Source: Streptococcus oralis (GTDB taxonomy: Bacteria; Bacillota; Bacilli; Lactobacillales; Streptococcaceae). From it: a stretch of 64,000 nucleotides of DNA. This document shows, piece by piece, positions 18,512 through 28,834 of this stretch. The stretch spans positions 434,001-498,000 of the forward strand of contig NZ_CP097843.1 in assembly GCF_023611505.1 (NCBI RefSeq), in the 5' to 3' direction. Positions within the stretch are counted from its first letter, which is position 1. Each line of letters starts with the position of its first letter. The translations under genes were made by a program, and so were the position numbers. The notes beneath the pieces are model-generated. The model had not been told where the DNA came from and made no database searches. It saw nothing but the letters and a program-made list of their open reading frames with translations.

Positions 18512-19741
18512 ATGCCAAATTACAATATTCCATTTTCACCACCTGATATTACCGAAGCTGAAATTGCTGAAGTAGCGGATACCCTACGTTCTGGTTGGAT
18601 CACAACAGGTCCTAAGACAAAAGAACTGGAGCGTCGCTTGTCCCAATACACACAGACACTTAAGACTGTCTGCCTCAACTCTGCGACAGCCGCTCTTGAG
18701 TTGATTTTACGTGTTTTGGAAGTGGGACCTGGAGATGAAGTCATTGTTCCAGCCATGACCTATACAGCTTCATGTAGTGTCATCACACACGTAGGAGCGA
18801 CACCTGTCATGGTGGATATTCAAGCAGATACGTTTGAGATGGACTATGACTTGCTTGAGCAAGCCATCACTGAAAAGACTAAGGTGATCATTCCAGTAGA
18901 CCTTGCAGGGATTGTTTGCAACTATGATCGTTTGTTCCAAATTGTGGAGAAGAAACGCGATCTCTTTACTGCTTCAAGTAAATGGCAAAAGGTCTTTAAC
19001 CGTATTGTGCTTGTCTCTGATAGTGCCCATGCTTTGGGATCTACTTACAAAGGACACCCTGCTGGCTCTATCGCTGACTTTACTTCCTTCTCATTCCATG
19101 CCGTTAAAAACTTTACAACGGCTGAGGGAGGAAGTGCGACTTGGAAGGCCAATCCGGCGATTGACGACGAAGAAATGTACAAGGAATTTCAAATCCTTTC
19201 CCTTCATGGTCAAACTAAGGATGCTCTTGCTAAGATGCAATTGGGTTCATGGGAGTACGATATCGTAACACCTGCCTACAAGTGCAATATGACGGATATC
19301 ATGGCTTCGATTGGTTTGGTACAATTGGATCGTTACCCTGGTTTGTTGCAACGTCGTAAGGACATCGTGGACCGCTATAATCGTGGTTTCGCGGGTACTC
19401 GTATTCACCCATTGGCACACAAGACTGATACTGTCGAATCTTGTCGTCACCTCTACATCACCCATGTAGAAGGAGCAAGCTTAGAAGAACGCAACCTCAT
19501 CATCCAAGAATTGGCTAAAGCAGGAATTGCAAGTAACGTACATTACAAACCACTTCCTCTCTTGACAGCCTATAAGAATCTTGGCTTTGATATGGCAGAT
19601 TATCCAAGAGCCTATGCCTTCTTTGAAAATGAAATTACACTTCCTCTTCATACAAAATTAAGCAATGAAGAAGTTGATTACATCGTTAAGACTTTAGTGA
19701 GAATTTCCGAAGAAATCCTCGGTTCAGGAAAAAAATCATAA
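18512..19741 (+). CDS. DegT/DnrJ/EryC1/StrS-family aminotransferase
   Basis: A PLP-dependent sugar-nucleotide aminotransferase of 409 residues. Hallmarks are GWITTGPKTKELE near the N-terminus, the SDSAHALGSTYKG stretch and the PLP lysine in FHAVKNFTTAEGG. I choose ATG 18512, behind AAAGGAG, over an in-frame ATG 27 bases upstream. It follows the glycosyl-phosphate transferase and likely makes the 4-amino sugar that enzyme transfers, as in pilin/capsule glycan loci. The exact sugar is unknown. Confidence 0.87.
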   Translation: MPNYNIPFSPPDITEAEIAEVADTLRSGWITTGPKTKELERRLSQYTQTLKTVCLNSATAALELILRVLEVGPGDEVIVPAMTYTASCSVITHVGATPVMVDIQADTFEMDYDLLEQAITEKTKVIIPVDLAGIVCNYDRLFQIVEKKRDLFTASSKWQKVFNRIVLVSDSAHALGSTYKGHPAGSIADFTSFSFHAVKNFTTAEGGSATWKANPAIDDEEMYKEFQILSLHGQTKDALAKMQLGSWEYDIVTPAYKCNMTDIMASIGLVQLDRYPGLLQRRKDIVDRYNRGFAGTRIHPLAHKTDTVESCRHLYITHVEGASLEERNLIIQELAKAGIASNVHYKPLPLLTAYKNLGFDMADYPRAYAFFENEITLPLHTKLSNEEVDYIVKTLVRISEEILGSGKKS

Positions 19742-19747
19742 AAAATC

Positions 19748-19776
19748 TTGACAAAGATAGAACAATAACATATAAT
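19748..19776 (+). promoter_or_regulatory. Promoter of T-box 1 / trpB paralogue
   Basis: Consensus TTGACA (19748-19753) and TATAAT (19771-19776) with a 17-base spacer, starting 7 bases after the aminotransferase stop. Confidence 0.85.
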
Positions 19777-19782
19777 ATTCTC

Positions 19783-20038
19783 AATAAATCAGAAAAGTAG
19801 TTATTTTTGATCTTCAGGGAGCCTGTGGTGATTGTGAACAGGTGGTTGGAAGTAGTGAAAGTGGGCTGATTTTAAAAATGAATTTGAAACAATGAAAATT
19901 CGGTGCGCACACCTTACAGTGCAACTTGTTGTTAGACAAGGCAGAGATATAAAGGGGGATAGTCCTTTTATAATTGAGGTGGCACCGCGTTACCAACGCC
20001 CTCACACGGAAGTAGATTCTGTGTGTGGGCTTTTTTCT
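19783..20038 (+). ncRNA. T-box riboswitch 1 (probable tryptophan)
   Basis: The invariant T-box AATTGAGGTGGCACCGCG (19972-19989) is followed by a terminator stem GCCCTCACAC / GTGTGTGGGC and a T run ending near 20040. The long 5' stem region contains TGG triplets that could serve as the Trp specifier. Uncharged tRNA-Trp would favour antitermination and expression of the downstream trpB paralogue. The stretch 20041-20168 between terminator and gene shows only the ribosome-binding site GAAGGAAA. Confidence 0.9.
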
Positions 20039-20168
20039 TTCGGTCATTTTGTTTATCTTTTATTAGGGCCTTAAGTCGCTTTGATGAACTTGAGTTCTAT
20101 CTGCAGCTCCTTGCCTACTACTAAAAGCAAACAAAAAGCTGAATTCATACAGAAAGAAGGAAATTTTT

Positions 20169-21347
20169 ATGACAACTAAAGGTTATTTTGGACAATTTGG
20201 TGGTAGTTTTGTACCGGAGCCGATTCAGGCTTTGTTGGATGAGTTAGAAGTGACATTTGATAAATACAAGGATGATCCAGAATTTTTGGCAGAATTTCGC
20301 CATTACTTGAAGGATTATTCTGGTCGCGAAACACCGCTTTATTTTGCGGAAAGTTTAACAGACCACCTAGGTGGAGCTAAGATTTATCTCAAGCGCGAAG
20401 ACCTTAATCACCTTGGTTCTCACAAGCTTAACAATGTTTTAGGACAAATTCTTCTTGCCAAACGTATGGGCAAAAAACGAGTGATTGCAGAAACAGGAGC
20501 TGGTCAGCACGGTGTTGCGACAGCAGCTGCTGCAGCTAAGTTTGGTATGGCCTGTGATGTCTACATGGGGGCAGAAGATGTGGAGCGTCAACGACTCAAT
20601 GTCTTCCGTATGGAGATGATGGGAGCGACTGTTCACGCAGTTGAAACGGGGACACGAACTCTTAAGGATGCGGTTGATGCGGCCTTTGGAGCATGGATGA
20701 ATGACCTTGAAGCCTTCTACGTTTTGGGATCTGCTGTAGGGCCTCATCCTTATCCTACCATCGTTCATGAATTCCAAAAGGTCATCAGTGAAGAATCTCG
20801 CCGTCAAATCTTAGAAAAAGAAGGCCGTTTACCAGACTACGTCATTGCCTGTGTAGGTGGTGGTTCCAATGCTATTGGAGCTTTTTCACAGTATGTGGCT
20901 GATGAAGAAGTCAAATTGGTTGGGGTCGAAGCTGCCGGTCACGGACTTGACACAGACAAGCACGCAGCCACTATGACAAAAGGTAGTGTCGGAATTGTCG
21001 ACGGTATGAAGACTTATGCAGTCTTTAAGGAAGATGGAGAGCTAGCGCCAGTTTACTCTATCTCAGCTGGTTTGGACTATCCAGGGGTTGGCCCAGAACA
21101 CGCCTACTTTAAAGATTCAGGTCGCGTGGAATACGTAGCAGCGACAGATGAAGAAGCTGTTCAAGCCTTGCTCCTTCTCAGCAAGACTGAAGGGATTATC
21201 CCAGCGATCGAAAGTTCGCACGCGATCGCAGAAGCGGTAAAACGTGCACCGAAACTAAGTAAAGATGAGATTATCATCATCAATGTCTCTGGTCGTGGAG
21301 ACAAGGACGTAGCTGCGATTGCAGACTACCTAGAAGCTAAAAAATAA
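20169..21347 (+). CDS. Tryptophan synthase beta chain paralogue
   Basis: A 392-residue PLP enzyme closely similar to the trpB in the operon downstream (26142-27365). It keeps the beta-subunit machinery: PLP lysine in [11 protein letters not shown], catalytic Glu in [14 protein letters not shown] and phosphate loop [12 protein letters not shown]. It differs at the lysine motif (HLGSHK rather than HTGAHK) and is 15 residues shorter. No trpA is adjacent, and it is under its own T-box, so it may use indole directly or act when tryptophan is short. It is TrpB1-like, not the longer TrpB2 type. Confidence 0.88.
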   Translation: MTTKGYFGQFGGSFVPEPIQALLDELEVTFDKYKDDPEFLAEFRHYLKDYSGRETPLYFAESLTDHLGGAKIYLKREDLNHLGSHKLNNVLGQILLAKRMGKKRVIAETGAGQHGVATAAAAAKFGMACDVYMGAEDVERQRLNVFRMEMMGATVHAVETGTRTLKDAVDAAFGAWMNDLEAFYVLGSAVGPHPYPTIVHEFQKVISEESRRQILEKEGRLPDYVIACVGGGSNAIGAFSQYVADEEVKLVGVEAAGHGLDTDKHAATMTKGSVGIVDGMKTYAVFKEDGELAPVYSISAGLDYPGVGPEHAYFKDSGRVEYVAATDEEAVQALLLLSKTEGIIPAIESSHAIAEAVKRAPKLSKDEIIIINVSGRGDKDVAAIADYLEAKK

Positions 21348-21349
21348 GA

Positions 21350-21595
21350 GATGGAAAAATTACAGTCTTTTCTCTCACAGAGAGCTTGTGGTTGCTGGAA
21401 ACAAGAAGAGAAAGCTGTAAGGTTGGGTCCATCTGAAACGAGAGAAGAAAACATAATTCTCAAGGGAGTGCCCTTTATCGCACAGCCTGTTACAGGAAGG
21501 TTCTGAGACAGGAATGAGAGATAGGAGAAATCCTATAATTGAGGTGGCACCGCGAATTTCGTCCTCACGCAAGTTATTTTGCGTGGGGATTTTTA
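21350..21595 (+). ncRNA. T-box riboswitch 2 (probable tryptophan), leader of trpEGDCFBA
   Basis: A second T-box, AATTGAGGTGGCACCGCG (21537-21554), with terminator TCCTCACGCAA / TTGCGTGGGGA and TTTTT at 21560-21594. It begins directly behind the trpB paralogue. I see no clear promoter between that stop and the leader, so it may receive read-through from T-box 1. TGG triplets occur in the 5' part. Confidence 0.87.
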
Positions 21596-21692
21596 TATAT
21601 GTATTATAGGTGTGGCTATTCAGTTTTAAATTATGCTTCATCAATAGGTAGATTTCTATAAAATATTTGCGAACGAAGTGAGCATTGAACCG

Positions 21693-21828
21693 CTATTTCC
21701 CGCCATAGTGGTATTCTAGAGAAGCAAAGATGCTTATCTAGAACGGAATTTTTGAGACCTAAGGCTCGAAAATTAGGGATGAAATTTCGGAGAAAGTTGC
21801 TCCCGTACGCACTATTTAAGGGAAATAG
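21693..21828 (+). repeat. 136-bp structured element with 9-bp terminal inverted repeats
   Basis: CTATTTCCC (21693-21701) and GGGAAATAG (21820-21828) bound a segment with an inner hairpin TTCTAGA...TCTAGAA (near 21714-21743) and a second near TTTTGAG/CTCGAAAA. It fills the gap between T-box 2 and trpE. It resembles a small non-coding mobile repeat or a structured RNA; I do not assign it to a named family. Confidence 0.5.
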
Positions 21829-21874
21829 AAAAAAGACAAAAAATTAAAAATAAGAAACTGAAAGGGAAATTACA

Positions 21875-23236
21875 ATGGAACGAATCATTTATGGAGATGT
21901 CTTATCACCAATCTTGGCTTATATGCGCTTAAAAGGGCAACACAAGGTGATCTTAGAGAGTATTCCGAAAGACAAGGAAACCGCTCGTTTTTCTATCCTA
22001 GCCTATAATCCAGTTTTTGAGATTCAGTTTGAAAATGGAGTCCTTTATCAAAATGGTCAAGTGATTGATCGGGATCCCTTGGATTTCCTTTATGAAGTGA
22101 CTCATAAGAGCCAGCACCATTCAGACCTCCCTTTTGGTGGGGGAGCCATTGGCTTTGTTGGTTACGATATGATTTCTCTTTATGAAGAAATTGGTCAAAT
22201 CCCTGAGGATACAATTGGGACTCCAGACATGCATTTCTTTGTCTATGAGAGTTACATGGTCTTTGACCACAAGAAGGAAAAAATCCATGTCATCGAAGAT
22301 GCTCTCTATAGCGAGCGTAGTCAAGAAGATTTGCAAGAAGCCTTGAACCAAGTGCTTGAGGAATTACGCATTCCTGCTCCAAATGAATTTGAAGATTTGG
22401 ATTTATCTCCGCTAGACTTCAAACCCCATATCGCTCCTCAGAAGTTTGAGCAAATGGTCGAAACAGCTCGTGACTTGATTCGTAATGGTGATATGTTCCA
22501 ATGCGTGCTCAGCCAGCGTTTCTCAGCAGAAGTTACTGGAAATCCATTTGACTTCTACAGAAATCTCCGCGTGACAAACCCATCAAATTACCTCTACTTT
22601 TATGATTTTGGAGATTATCAAATCATCGGTGCAAGTCCTGAGAGCTTGGTTTCCGTCAAGAATGGCATCGTGACAACCAATCCAATTGCAGGTACACGAC
22701 CTAGAGGTGCCAATGATGAAGATGATGCAGCTTTAGCAAATGACCTACTTTCTGATGAAAAGGAAACGGCAGAACACCGAATGCTAGTAGACTTGGGACG
22801 TAATGATATTGGTAGAATTGCTGAGACAGCAAGTGTCCAAGTTACAAAGTATATGGAAGTAGAACTTTTCCGATATGTCATGCATTTGACTAGCGTGGTG
22901 AAAGGGCGTTTGCTTCCAAAACTCACTGCTATGGATGCCTTGAAAGCTACACTTCCAGCTGGAACAGTTTCAGGAGCACCAAAGATTCGGGCCATGAGAC
23001 GGATCTATGAACTGGAAACAGAAAAACGTGGCGTATACGCAGGAGCAATCGGCTACTTGTCTGCGACGGGTGATATGGATTTAGCCATTGCCATCCGAAC
23101 TATGATTCTCAAAAATCAAACAGCCTATGTGCAGGCTGGAGCAGGGATTGTCTACGACTCTATAGCCCAAAACGAATACCAAGAAACCATTAACAAGGCT
23201 AAATCTATGACTAGAATTGGAGAACTAAGACCATGA
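21875..23236 (+). CDS. trpE: Anthranilate synthase component I
   Basis: The 453-residue large subunit converts chorismate and ammonia to anthranilate, the first committed step of tryptophan synthesis. Chorismate-binding motifs are present: CVLSQRFSAEV, ASPESLVSV, PIAGTRPRG and the C-terminal AGAGIVYDS. An N-terminal ILESIP motif fits the tryptophan feedback site. Its stop overlaps the trpG start by 4 bases (ATGA), coupling the two subunits. AAAGGGAA precedes the start; expression is under T-box 2. Confidence 0.96.
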   Translation: MERIIYGDVLSPILAYMRLKGQHKVILESIPKDKETARFSILAYNPVFEIQFENGVLYQNGQVIDRDPLDFLYEVTHKSQHHSDLPFGGGAIGFVGYDMISLYEEIGQIPEDTIGTPDMHFFVYESYMVFDHKKEKIHVIEDALYSERSQEDLQEALNQVLEELRIPAPNEFEDLDLSPLDFKPHIAPQKFEQMVETARDLIRNGDMFQCVLSQRFSAEVTGNPFDFYRNLRVTNPSNYLYFYDFGDYQIIGASPESLVSVKNGIVTTNPIAGTRPRGANDEDDAALANDLLSDEKETAEHRMLVDLGRNDIGRIAETASVQVTKYMEVELFRYVMHLTSVVKGRLLPKLTAMDALKATLPAGTVSGAPKIRAMRRIYELETEKRGVYAGAIGYLSATGDMDLAIAIRTMILKNQTAYVQAGAGIVYDSIAQNEYQETINKAKSMTRIGELRP

Positions 23237-23799
23237 TTTTATTGATTGACAACTATGATTCCTTTACCTATAACTTGGCGCAGTACATTGGGAATTTCGC
23301 AGAAGTGCAGGTTTTGAGAAATGATGATCCCAAGCTGTATGAAGAAGCTGAAAAAGCAGATGGTCTGGTTTTTTCTCCCGGCCCTGGTTGGCCGGTTGAT
23401 GCTGGAAAGATGGAAGACATGATTCGTGACTTTGCAGGTAAGAAGCCGATTCTAGGTATTTGTTTGGGCCATCAAGCTATCGCAGAAGTCTTTGGTGGGA
23501 AGCTAGGTTTGGCTCCCAAGGTCATGCATGGGAAACAAAGCCATATCAGCTTTGAAGCGCCATCTGTTCTCTATCAGGGTATTGAGGATGGTCGTCCAGT
23601 CATGCGTTATCACAGTATTTTGATTGAAGAAATGCCTGAAGACTTTGAAGTGACAGCTCGTTCGACTGATGACCAAGCTATTATGGGAATTCAACACAAA
23701 AGCCTGCCGATTTATGGCTTCCAGTACCATCCAGAAAGTATCGGAACGCCAGATGGCTTGTCTTCTATTCGGAATTTTATCGAGAATGTTGTAAAGTGA
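23233..23799 (+). CDS. trpG: Anthranilate synthase component II (glutamine amidotransferase)
   Basis: The 188-residue class I glutamine amidotransferase that supplies ammonia to TrpE. The catalytic triad is visible: Cys in [15 protein letters not shown] near residue 79, and His and Glu in [13 protein letters not shown] near 170. The oxyanion region FSPGPGWP is slightly unusual (the common form is SPGPG-P/T). Length is that of a stand-alone TrpG. Confidence 0.95.
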   Translation: MILLIDNYDSFTYNLAQYIGNFAEVQVLRNDDPKLYEEAEKADGLVFSPGPGWPVDAGKMEDMIRDFAGKKPILGICLGHQAIAEVFGGKLGLAPKVMHGKQSHISFEAPSVLYQGIEDGRPVMRYHSILIEEMPEDFEVTARSTDDQAIMGIQHKSLPIYGFQYHPESIGTPDGLSSIRNFIENVVK

Positions 23800-23809
23800 G
23801 GAAACTAGG

Positions 23810-24814
23810 ATGAAAGAGATTATTGAAAAATTAGCAAAATTTGAACATTTATCAGGTGTGGAAATGACGGACGTCATTGAGCGTATCGTAACTGGGCGTG
23901 TAACCGAAGCGCAGATTGCTTCTCTCCTCTTGGCCCTTAAGATGAAGGGGGAAACACCGGAAGAGCGCACAGCCATTGCACAAGTCATGAGAGGGCATGC
24001 CCAACATATTCCAACTGAAATCCATGATGCTATGGATAACTGTGGTACAGGTGGGGACAAGTCTTTCAGCTTTAACATTTCGACAACTGCAGCCTTTGTC
24101 TTGGCTGGTGGTGGTATTCATATGGCTAAGCACGGTAACCGTTCGATTTCTTCTAAATCAGGTTCGGCAGATGTCCTTCAAGCATTAGGCATCAATCTTG
24201 ACCTCAAACCAGCTGAACTTGGTAAGGTTTTCGATAAAACTGGAATCGTCTTTCTCTTCGCTAAAAATATGCACCCAGCTATGAAGTACATCATGCCAGC
24301 TCGTTTGGAGTTAGGAATTCCAACGATTATGAACTTGACTGGTCCACTGATTCACCCAATGGCTTTGGAAACACAGTTGCTTGGCATTAGTCGTCCAGAA
24401 CTGCTAGAAAGCACCGCTCAGGTTTTGAAAAATATGGGTCGCAAACGTGCCATCGTGGTTGCTGGACCAGAAGGGCTGGATGAAGCTGGCTTGAACGGAA
24501 CAACCAAGATTGCTCTTCTTGAAAATGGCGAAATCACCTTGTCAAGCTTCACTCCAGAGGATTTGGGGATGAAAGGCTACGCTATCGAAGATATTCGTGG
24601 AGGGAATGCTCAGGAAAATGCAGAAATTTTGCTCAGCGTTCTTCAAAACCAACCAAGTCCATTCTTGGAAACGACAGTTTTAAATGCTGGTCTTGGTTTC
24701 TATGCCAATGGTAAGGTAGATAGTATCAAGGAAGGAGTTGCCTTGGCTCGTCAAGTGATTGCTAGTGGCAAGGCCTTTGAAAAACTCAGACTGTTACAGG
24801 AGTACCAAAAATGA
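23810..24814 (+). CDS. trpD: Anthranilate phosphoribosyltransferase
   Basis: A 334-residue enzyme joining anthranilate and PRPP. The family motifs are [17 protein letters not shown] for PRPP binding, [17 protein letters not shown] for anthranilate and magnesium, and [11 protein letters not shown]. It is separated from trpG by 10 bases and overlaps trpC by 4, inside the operon. Confidence 0.96.
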   Translation: MKEIIEKLAKFEHLSGVEMTDVIERIVTGRVTEAQIASLLLALKMKGETPEERTAIAQVMRGHAQHIPTEIHDAMDNCGTGGDKSFSFNISTTAAFVLAGGGIHMAKHGNRSISSKSGSADVLQALGINLDLKPAELGKVFDKTGIVFLFAKNMHPAMKYIMPARLELGIPTIMNLTGPLIHPMALETQLLGISRPELLESTAQVLKNMGRKRAIVVAGPEGLDEAGLNGTTKIALLENGEITLSSFTPEDLGMKGYAIEDIRGGNAQENAEILLSVLQNQPSPFLETTVLNAGLGFYANGKVDSIKEGVALARQVIASGKAFEKLRLLQEYQK

Positions 24815-25578
24815 GTCAGGAATTTTTAGCACGAATTTTAGAGCAGAAGGCGAGTGAGGCCGAGCAAATGGAGCTGGAGCAAATCCAGCCTTTGCGCCAG
24901 ACCTATCGCTTAGCAGAATTTTTGAAGAATCACCGGGACCGTTTGCAGGTAATCGCTGAGGTCAAGAAGGCTAGCCCTAGTCTGGGAGATATCAATCTAG
25001 ATGTGGATATTGTGCAACAGGCCCAGACTTATGAAGCGAATGGCGCAGTGATGATTTCGGTTTTGACAGATGAAGTTTTCTTTAAAGGGCATTTGGATTA
25101 TTTACGTGAGATCTCCAGTCAGGTAAACATTCCAACGCTCAACAAGGACTTTATCATCGATGAAAAGCAAATCATCCGTGCTCGCAATGCCGGCGCGACA
25201 GTTATCTTGCTCATCGTCGCGGCCTTGTCAGAAGAACGCCTCAAGGAACTGTATGACTACGCGACAGAGCTTGGTCTGGAAGTCTTGGTGGAAACTCACA
25301 ATCTAGCTGAACTAGAAGTAGCCCACAGACTTGGTGCTGAGATTATTGGGGTTAATAACCGCAATTTGACCACCTTTGAAGTCGACTTGCAGACCAGTGT
25401 AGACTTGGCTAAACACTTCAAAGATGATTGCTTGTACATATCTGAATCTGCTATTTTCACAAGGCAGGATGCGGAACGTGTAGCACCATACTTTAACGGA
25501 GTTTTGGTGGGAACAGCTCTCATGCAGGCAGAAGATGTAGCCCAGAGAATCAAGGAGTTGCAGATTGACAAAGGTTAA
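24811..25578 (+). CDS. trpC: Indole-3-glycerol phosphate synthase
   Basis: A 255-residue TIM barrel that cyclises CdRP to indole-3-glycerol phosphate. Conserved pieces are [15 protein letters not shown] (substrate Lys/Glu), [30 protein letters not shown] and the C-terminal phosphate site [12 protein letters not shown]. The start overlaps trpD by 4 bases and the end overlaps trpF by 14. The enzyme is not fused to TrpF, as is usual in streptococci. Confidence 0.95.
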   Translation: MSQEFLARILEQKASEAEQMELEQIQPLRQTYRLAEFLKNHRDRLQVIAEVKKASPSLGDINLDVDIVQQAQTYEANGAVMISVLTDEVFFKGHLDYLREISSQVNIPTLNKDFIIDEKQIIRARNAGATVILLIVAALSEERLKELYDYATELGLEVLVETHNLAELEVAHRLGAEIIGVNNRNLTTFEVDLQTSVDLAKHFKDDCLYISESAIFTRQDAERVAPYFNGVLVGTALMQAEDVAQRIKELQIDKG

Positions 25579-26164
25579 GATTTGTGGACTATCGACCAAA
25601 GAAGCGGTGGAAACAGCCGTTTCAGCAGGGGTGGATTACATCGGTTTTGTCTTCGCCCCTAGTAAAAGACAGGTGACCTTGGAAGAGGCTACTGAGCTGG
25701 CAAAGCTCATTCCTGTCAACGTTAAAAAGGTTGGTGTATTTGTTTTACCAAGTCGAGCTCAACTGTTAGAAGCGATTGAAAAAGTTGGCTTGGACTTGAT
25801 TCAAGTTCATGGTCAGGTAGGGGATGATTTGTTTGAGGATTTACCTTGTGCCAGCATTCAGGCTGTGCAAGTGGATGGAAATGGACATGTGCCCAATTCT
25901 CAGGCAGATTATCTACTCTTTGATGCCCCTGTTGCTGGGAGTGGCCAGACCTTTGACTGGGGTCAACTGAATACGACAGGACTAGTTCAGCCCATCTTTA
26001 TCGCAGGTGGGCTTAATGAAGATAATGTAGTAAAAGCAATTCAACACTTTACTCCCTATGCAGTAGATGTATCTAGCGGAGTGGAGACAGATGGACAAAA
26101 AGATCATGAAAAGATTAGAAGATTTATAGAGAGGGCAAAGAATGGCATATCAAGAACCAAATAA
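25565..26164 (+). CDS. trpF: Phosphoribosylanthranilate isomerase
   Basis: A 199-residue TIM barrel performing the Amadori rearrangement of PRA to CdRP. It shows the N-terminal KVKICGL with the catalytic Cys, [14 protein letters not shown], the catalytic Asp in [15 protein letters not shown] and the phosphate loop AGGLNEDNV with DVSSGVE. The start is TTG at 25565, inside the trpC end, backed by AAGGAG at 25554. The 3' end overlaps trpB by 23 bases. Confidence 0.93.
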   Translation: MTKVKICGLSTKEAVETAVSAGVDYIGFVFAPSKRQVTLEEATELAKLIPVNVKKVGVFVLPSRAQLLEAIEKVGLDLIQVHGQVGDDLFEDLPCASIQAVQVDGNGHVPNSQADYLLFDAPVAGSGQTFDWGQLNTTGLVQPIFIAGGLNEDNVVKAIQHFTPYAVDVSSGVETDGQKDHEKIRRFIERAKNGISRTK

Positions 26165-27365
26165 AGATGGATTTTACGGAAAATTCGGCGGACGTTTTGT
26201 CCCAGAAACATTGATGACAGCAGTTTTGGAGTTGGAAAAAGCCTACCTTGAAAGTCAGGAAGATCCCAGTTTCCAAGAGGAATTGACCCAACTTTTGCGC
26301 CAGTATGTAGGGCGTGAAACTCCCCTTTACTATGCAAAAAACTTGACCCAGCATATCGGCGGAGCCAAGATTTACCTCAAACGGGAAGATCTCAATCATA
26401 CAGGTGCCCACAAGATTAACAATGCCTTGGGACAAGTTTTGCTTGCTAAACGCATGGGTAAAAAGAAAATTATCGCTGAAACAGGCGCTGGTCAGCACGG
26501 TGTGGCAACTGCAACAGCTGCGGCCCTCTTTAACATGGAATGTACCATCTACATGGGTGAGGAAGATGTCAAGCGCCAAGCCCTTAATGTCTTCCGCATG
26601 GAGCTTTTGGGAGCCAAGGTCGAGGCCGTGACAGATGGTTCGCGCGTGCTCAAGGATGCGGTCAATGCAGCCCTTCGTTCATGGGTGGCTAATATCGACG
26701 ATACCCACTATATCCTTGGTTCTGCCTTGGGACCTCATCCATTCCCAGAAATCGTTCGTGATTTCCAAAGTGTCATTGGTCGAGAAGCCAAACAACAGTA
26801 CCGTGACTTGACAGGTCAAGATTTGCCAGATGCCCTGGTAGCCTGTGTTGGTGGTGGTTCTAATGCTATTGGTCTCTTCCATCCATTTGTAGAAGATGAG
26901 TCAGTAGCCATGTATGGGGCTGAAGCGGCAGGACTAGGTGTGGATACAGAGCACCACGCAGCGACTTTGACCAAGGGTCGTCCGGGTGTCCTCCACGGTT
27001 CTCTTATGGATGTGCTTCAAGATGCTCATGGTCAAATTCTTGAAGCTTTCTCTATCTCAGCCGGTTTGGACTATCCTGGTATCGGTCCAGAACATTCTCA
27101 CTACCACGATATCAAACGTGCCAGCTATGTTCCTGTGACAGATGAGGAAGCCTTGGAAGGATTCCAACTCTTGTCTCGCGTGGAAGGGATTATCCCAGCC
27201 TTGGAATCTAGCCATGCTATCGCTTTTGCAGTGAAATTGGCCAAAGAACTTGGTCCAGACAAGTCAATGATTGTCTGCCTATCCGGTCGTGGGGACAAGG
27301 ATGTAGTTCAAGTCAAAGACCGCTTGGAAGTAGATGCAGCAAAGAAGGGAGAAGCCCATGCCTAA
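26142..27365 (+). CDS. trpB: Tryptophan synthase beta chain
   Basis: The operon copy, 407 residues, makes tryptophan from indole and serine in complex with TrpA. PLP lysine lies in [11 protein letters not shown], the catalytic Glu in [14 protein letters not shown] and the phosphate loop in [12 protein letters not shown]. The motifs are canonical, unlike those of the upstream paralogue. The gene overlaps trpF (23 bases) and trpA (8 bases). This is the copy expected to work with TrpA. Confidence 0.96.
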   Translation: MAYQEPNKDGFYGKFGGRFVPETLMTAVLELEKAYLESQEDPSFQEELTQLLRQYVGRETPLYYAKNLTQHIGGAKIYLKREDLNHTGAHKINNALGQVLLAKRMGKKKIIAETGAGQHGVATATAAALFNMECTIYMGEEDVKRQALNVFRMELLGAKVEAVTDGSRVLKDAVNAALRSWVANIDDTHYILGSALGPHPFPEIVRDFQSVIGREAKQQYRDLTGQDLPDALVACVGGGSNAIGLFHPFVEDESVAMYGAEAAGLGVDTEHHAATLTKGRPGVLHGSLMDVLQDAHGQILEAFSISAGLDYPGIGPEHSHYHDIKRASYVPVTDEEALEGFQLLSRVEGIIPALESSHAIAFAVKLAKELGPDKSMIVCLSGRGDKDVVQVKDRLEVDAAKKGEAHA

Positions 27366-28134
27366 GACTTTAACAGAAAAATTGAACGCTATCAAAGCAG
27401 CTGGAAAAGGAATTTTTGTTCCCTATATCATGGCTGGAGACCATGAGAAAGGTTTGGATGGTCTTGCTGAAACAATCCACTTTTTAGAAGATTTGGGTGT
27501 TTCAGCTATTGAAGTGGGTATTCCCTTTTCAGACCCTGTTGCAGATGGACCTGTGATCGAAGAAGCAGGCTTGCGTAGTCTAGCTCATGGGACTTCTACC
27601 CAGGCTTTGGTTGAAACTTTGAAAACCATTCAGACAGAAATTCCACTTGTCATCATGACCTACTTTAACCCCCTCTTTCAGTACGGTGTTGAGAACTTTG
27701 TTAAAGATTTGGCAGATACAGCGGTCAAGGGCTTGATTATTCCAGACCTGCCTCATGAGCATGCCAACTTTGTAGAGCCCTTTTTGGCAGATACAGACAT
27801 TGCCTTGATTCCCCTAGTTAGTTTGACCACAGGACTTGAGCGCCAAAAAGAGTTGATCAAGGGAGCTGAAGGATTCGTCTATGCCGTTGCTGTCAATGGG
27901 GTGACAGGGAAATCAGGAAATTACCGTGCAGACTTGGACAAGCACTTGGCGCAATTGCATCAAGTAGCTGACATCCCAGTCTTGACAGGTTTTGGTGTGT
28001 CTAGCCAGGCTGATGTAGAACGCTTCAATGCGGTATCAGATGGCGTTATCGTCGGTTCAAAAATTGTAAAAGCTCTCCACCAAGGAGAGCCGATTGAGGA
28101 CTTTATCAAACAAGCAGTAGCTTACCAAAAATAA
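27358..28134 (+). CDS. trpA: Tryptophan synthase alpha chain
   Basis: A 258-residue TIM barrel that cleaves indole-3-glycerol phosphate and channels indole to TrpB. It carries the catalytic Glu and Asp in [18 protein letters not shown] and the phosphate site [14 protein letters not shown] choose ATG 27358 behind AAGGGAGAAG; a TTG/ATG further up would lie deep inside trpB. The 3' end overlaps the convergent prepilin peptidase gene by 29 bases, leaving no room for a separate terminator. Confidence 0.95.
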   Translation: MPKTLTEKLNAIKAAGKGIFVPYIMAGDHEKGLDGLAETIHFLEDLGVSAIEVGIPFSDPVADGPVIEEAGLRSLAHGTSTQALVETLKTIQTEIPLVIMTYFNPLFQYGVENFVKDLADTAVKGLIIPDLPHEHANFVEPFLADTDIALIPLVSLTTGLERQKELIKGAEGFVYAVAVNGVTGKSGNYRADLDKHLAQLHQVADIPVLTGFGVSSQADVERFNAVSDGVIVGSKIVKALHQGEPIEDFIKQAVAYQK

Positions 28135-28765
28135 TCACACAAGCAGCAAGTAAGAGGAAAGGCACGAAAGGAAGTCTTTCCTTTTTCTTTTGCAGTAGAA
28201 AGGCCAGAATGCCCGTCGCAGAAGCGAACTGAATCAAGATGAGTAATTCGGTCGGACTAAAGACGAGAGCACAAGAAGCCAGAAATAGAAAATCCCCTGC
28301 TCCCATGCGGATATCGATAAAATGGGCCATGATTCCAAGGGCAAGGAAAAAGAACATAATCAGATTCCAACCAGAGCAGGCCATGAGGATTAGGTGGAAA
28401 GTCATCCAGACCAGTAAGGGATACTCCTGATGGCGAAAGTCATAGATTCCCAAGGTCAAGCCAGCAGTTATTAGAATGACTTGGCCCAAGGAAAGGAAGC
28501 CCCATGACCAAGCCAGAAAGAGGGCACCCAAGCCCAATTCAAAAAGGGCATACCAGACAGGATAGTGAGCCTTACAATAGCGACAGCGAAAGCGATTGAA
28601 GAGCTGAGAGAGGATAGGAATCAAATCTAACGGACGCAAGCGAGTCTGACAGGAATCGCAGTGACTAGCCGGTCGGATAATGGATTGCTCAGGAAAACGG
28701 TCAATGACCAAACCCAGAAAGGAAGCGAGAATGCTCCCTACAAGAAAAAAATAAAGATCAATCAT
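28106..28765 (-). CDS. cclA: Type IV prepilin peptidase (competence, CclA/ComC-like)
   Basis: A 219-residue membrane aspartyl protease that cleaves and methylates prepilins of the DNA-uptake (Com) pilus. The N-terminal part has two CxxC pairs (CDSCQ and CRYC) for zinc. The two catalytic aspartates lie in YDFRHQEYP and in the GAGDFLFL (GxGD) motif, among about six helices. Its 3' end runs into trpA on the other strand. In streptococci it is a late competence gene; I did not find a clear cin-box. Confidence 0.88.
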   Translation of the reverse strand: MIDLYFFLVGSILASFLGLVIDRFPEQSIIRPASHCDSCQTRLRPLDLIPILSQLFNRFRCRYCKAHYPVWYALFELGLGALFLAWSWGFLSLGQVILITAGLTLGIYDFRHQEYPLLVWMTFHLILMACSGWNLIMFFFLALGIMAHFIDIRMGAGDFLFLASCALVFSPTELLILIQFASATGILAFLLQKKKERLPFVPFLLLAACVIIFGKLLLV

Positions 28766-28834
28766 ACTTATCTATTCGTAAAAAATAGGAGAAGTAGTAT
28801 AATGGAGAAACATAGATAAGATGGTGAGGTCAAG

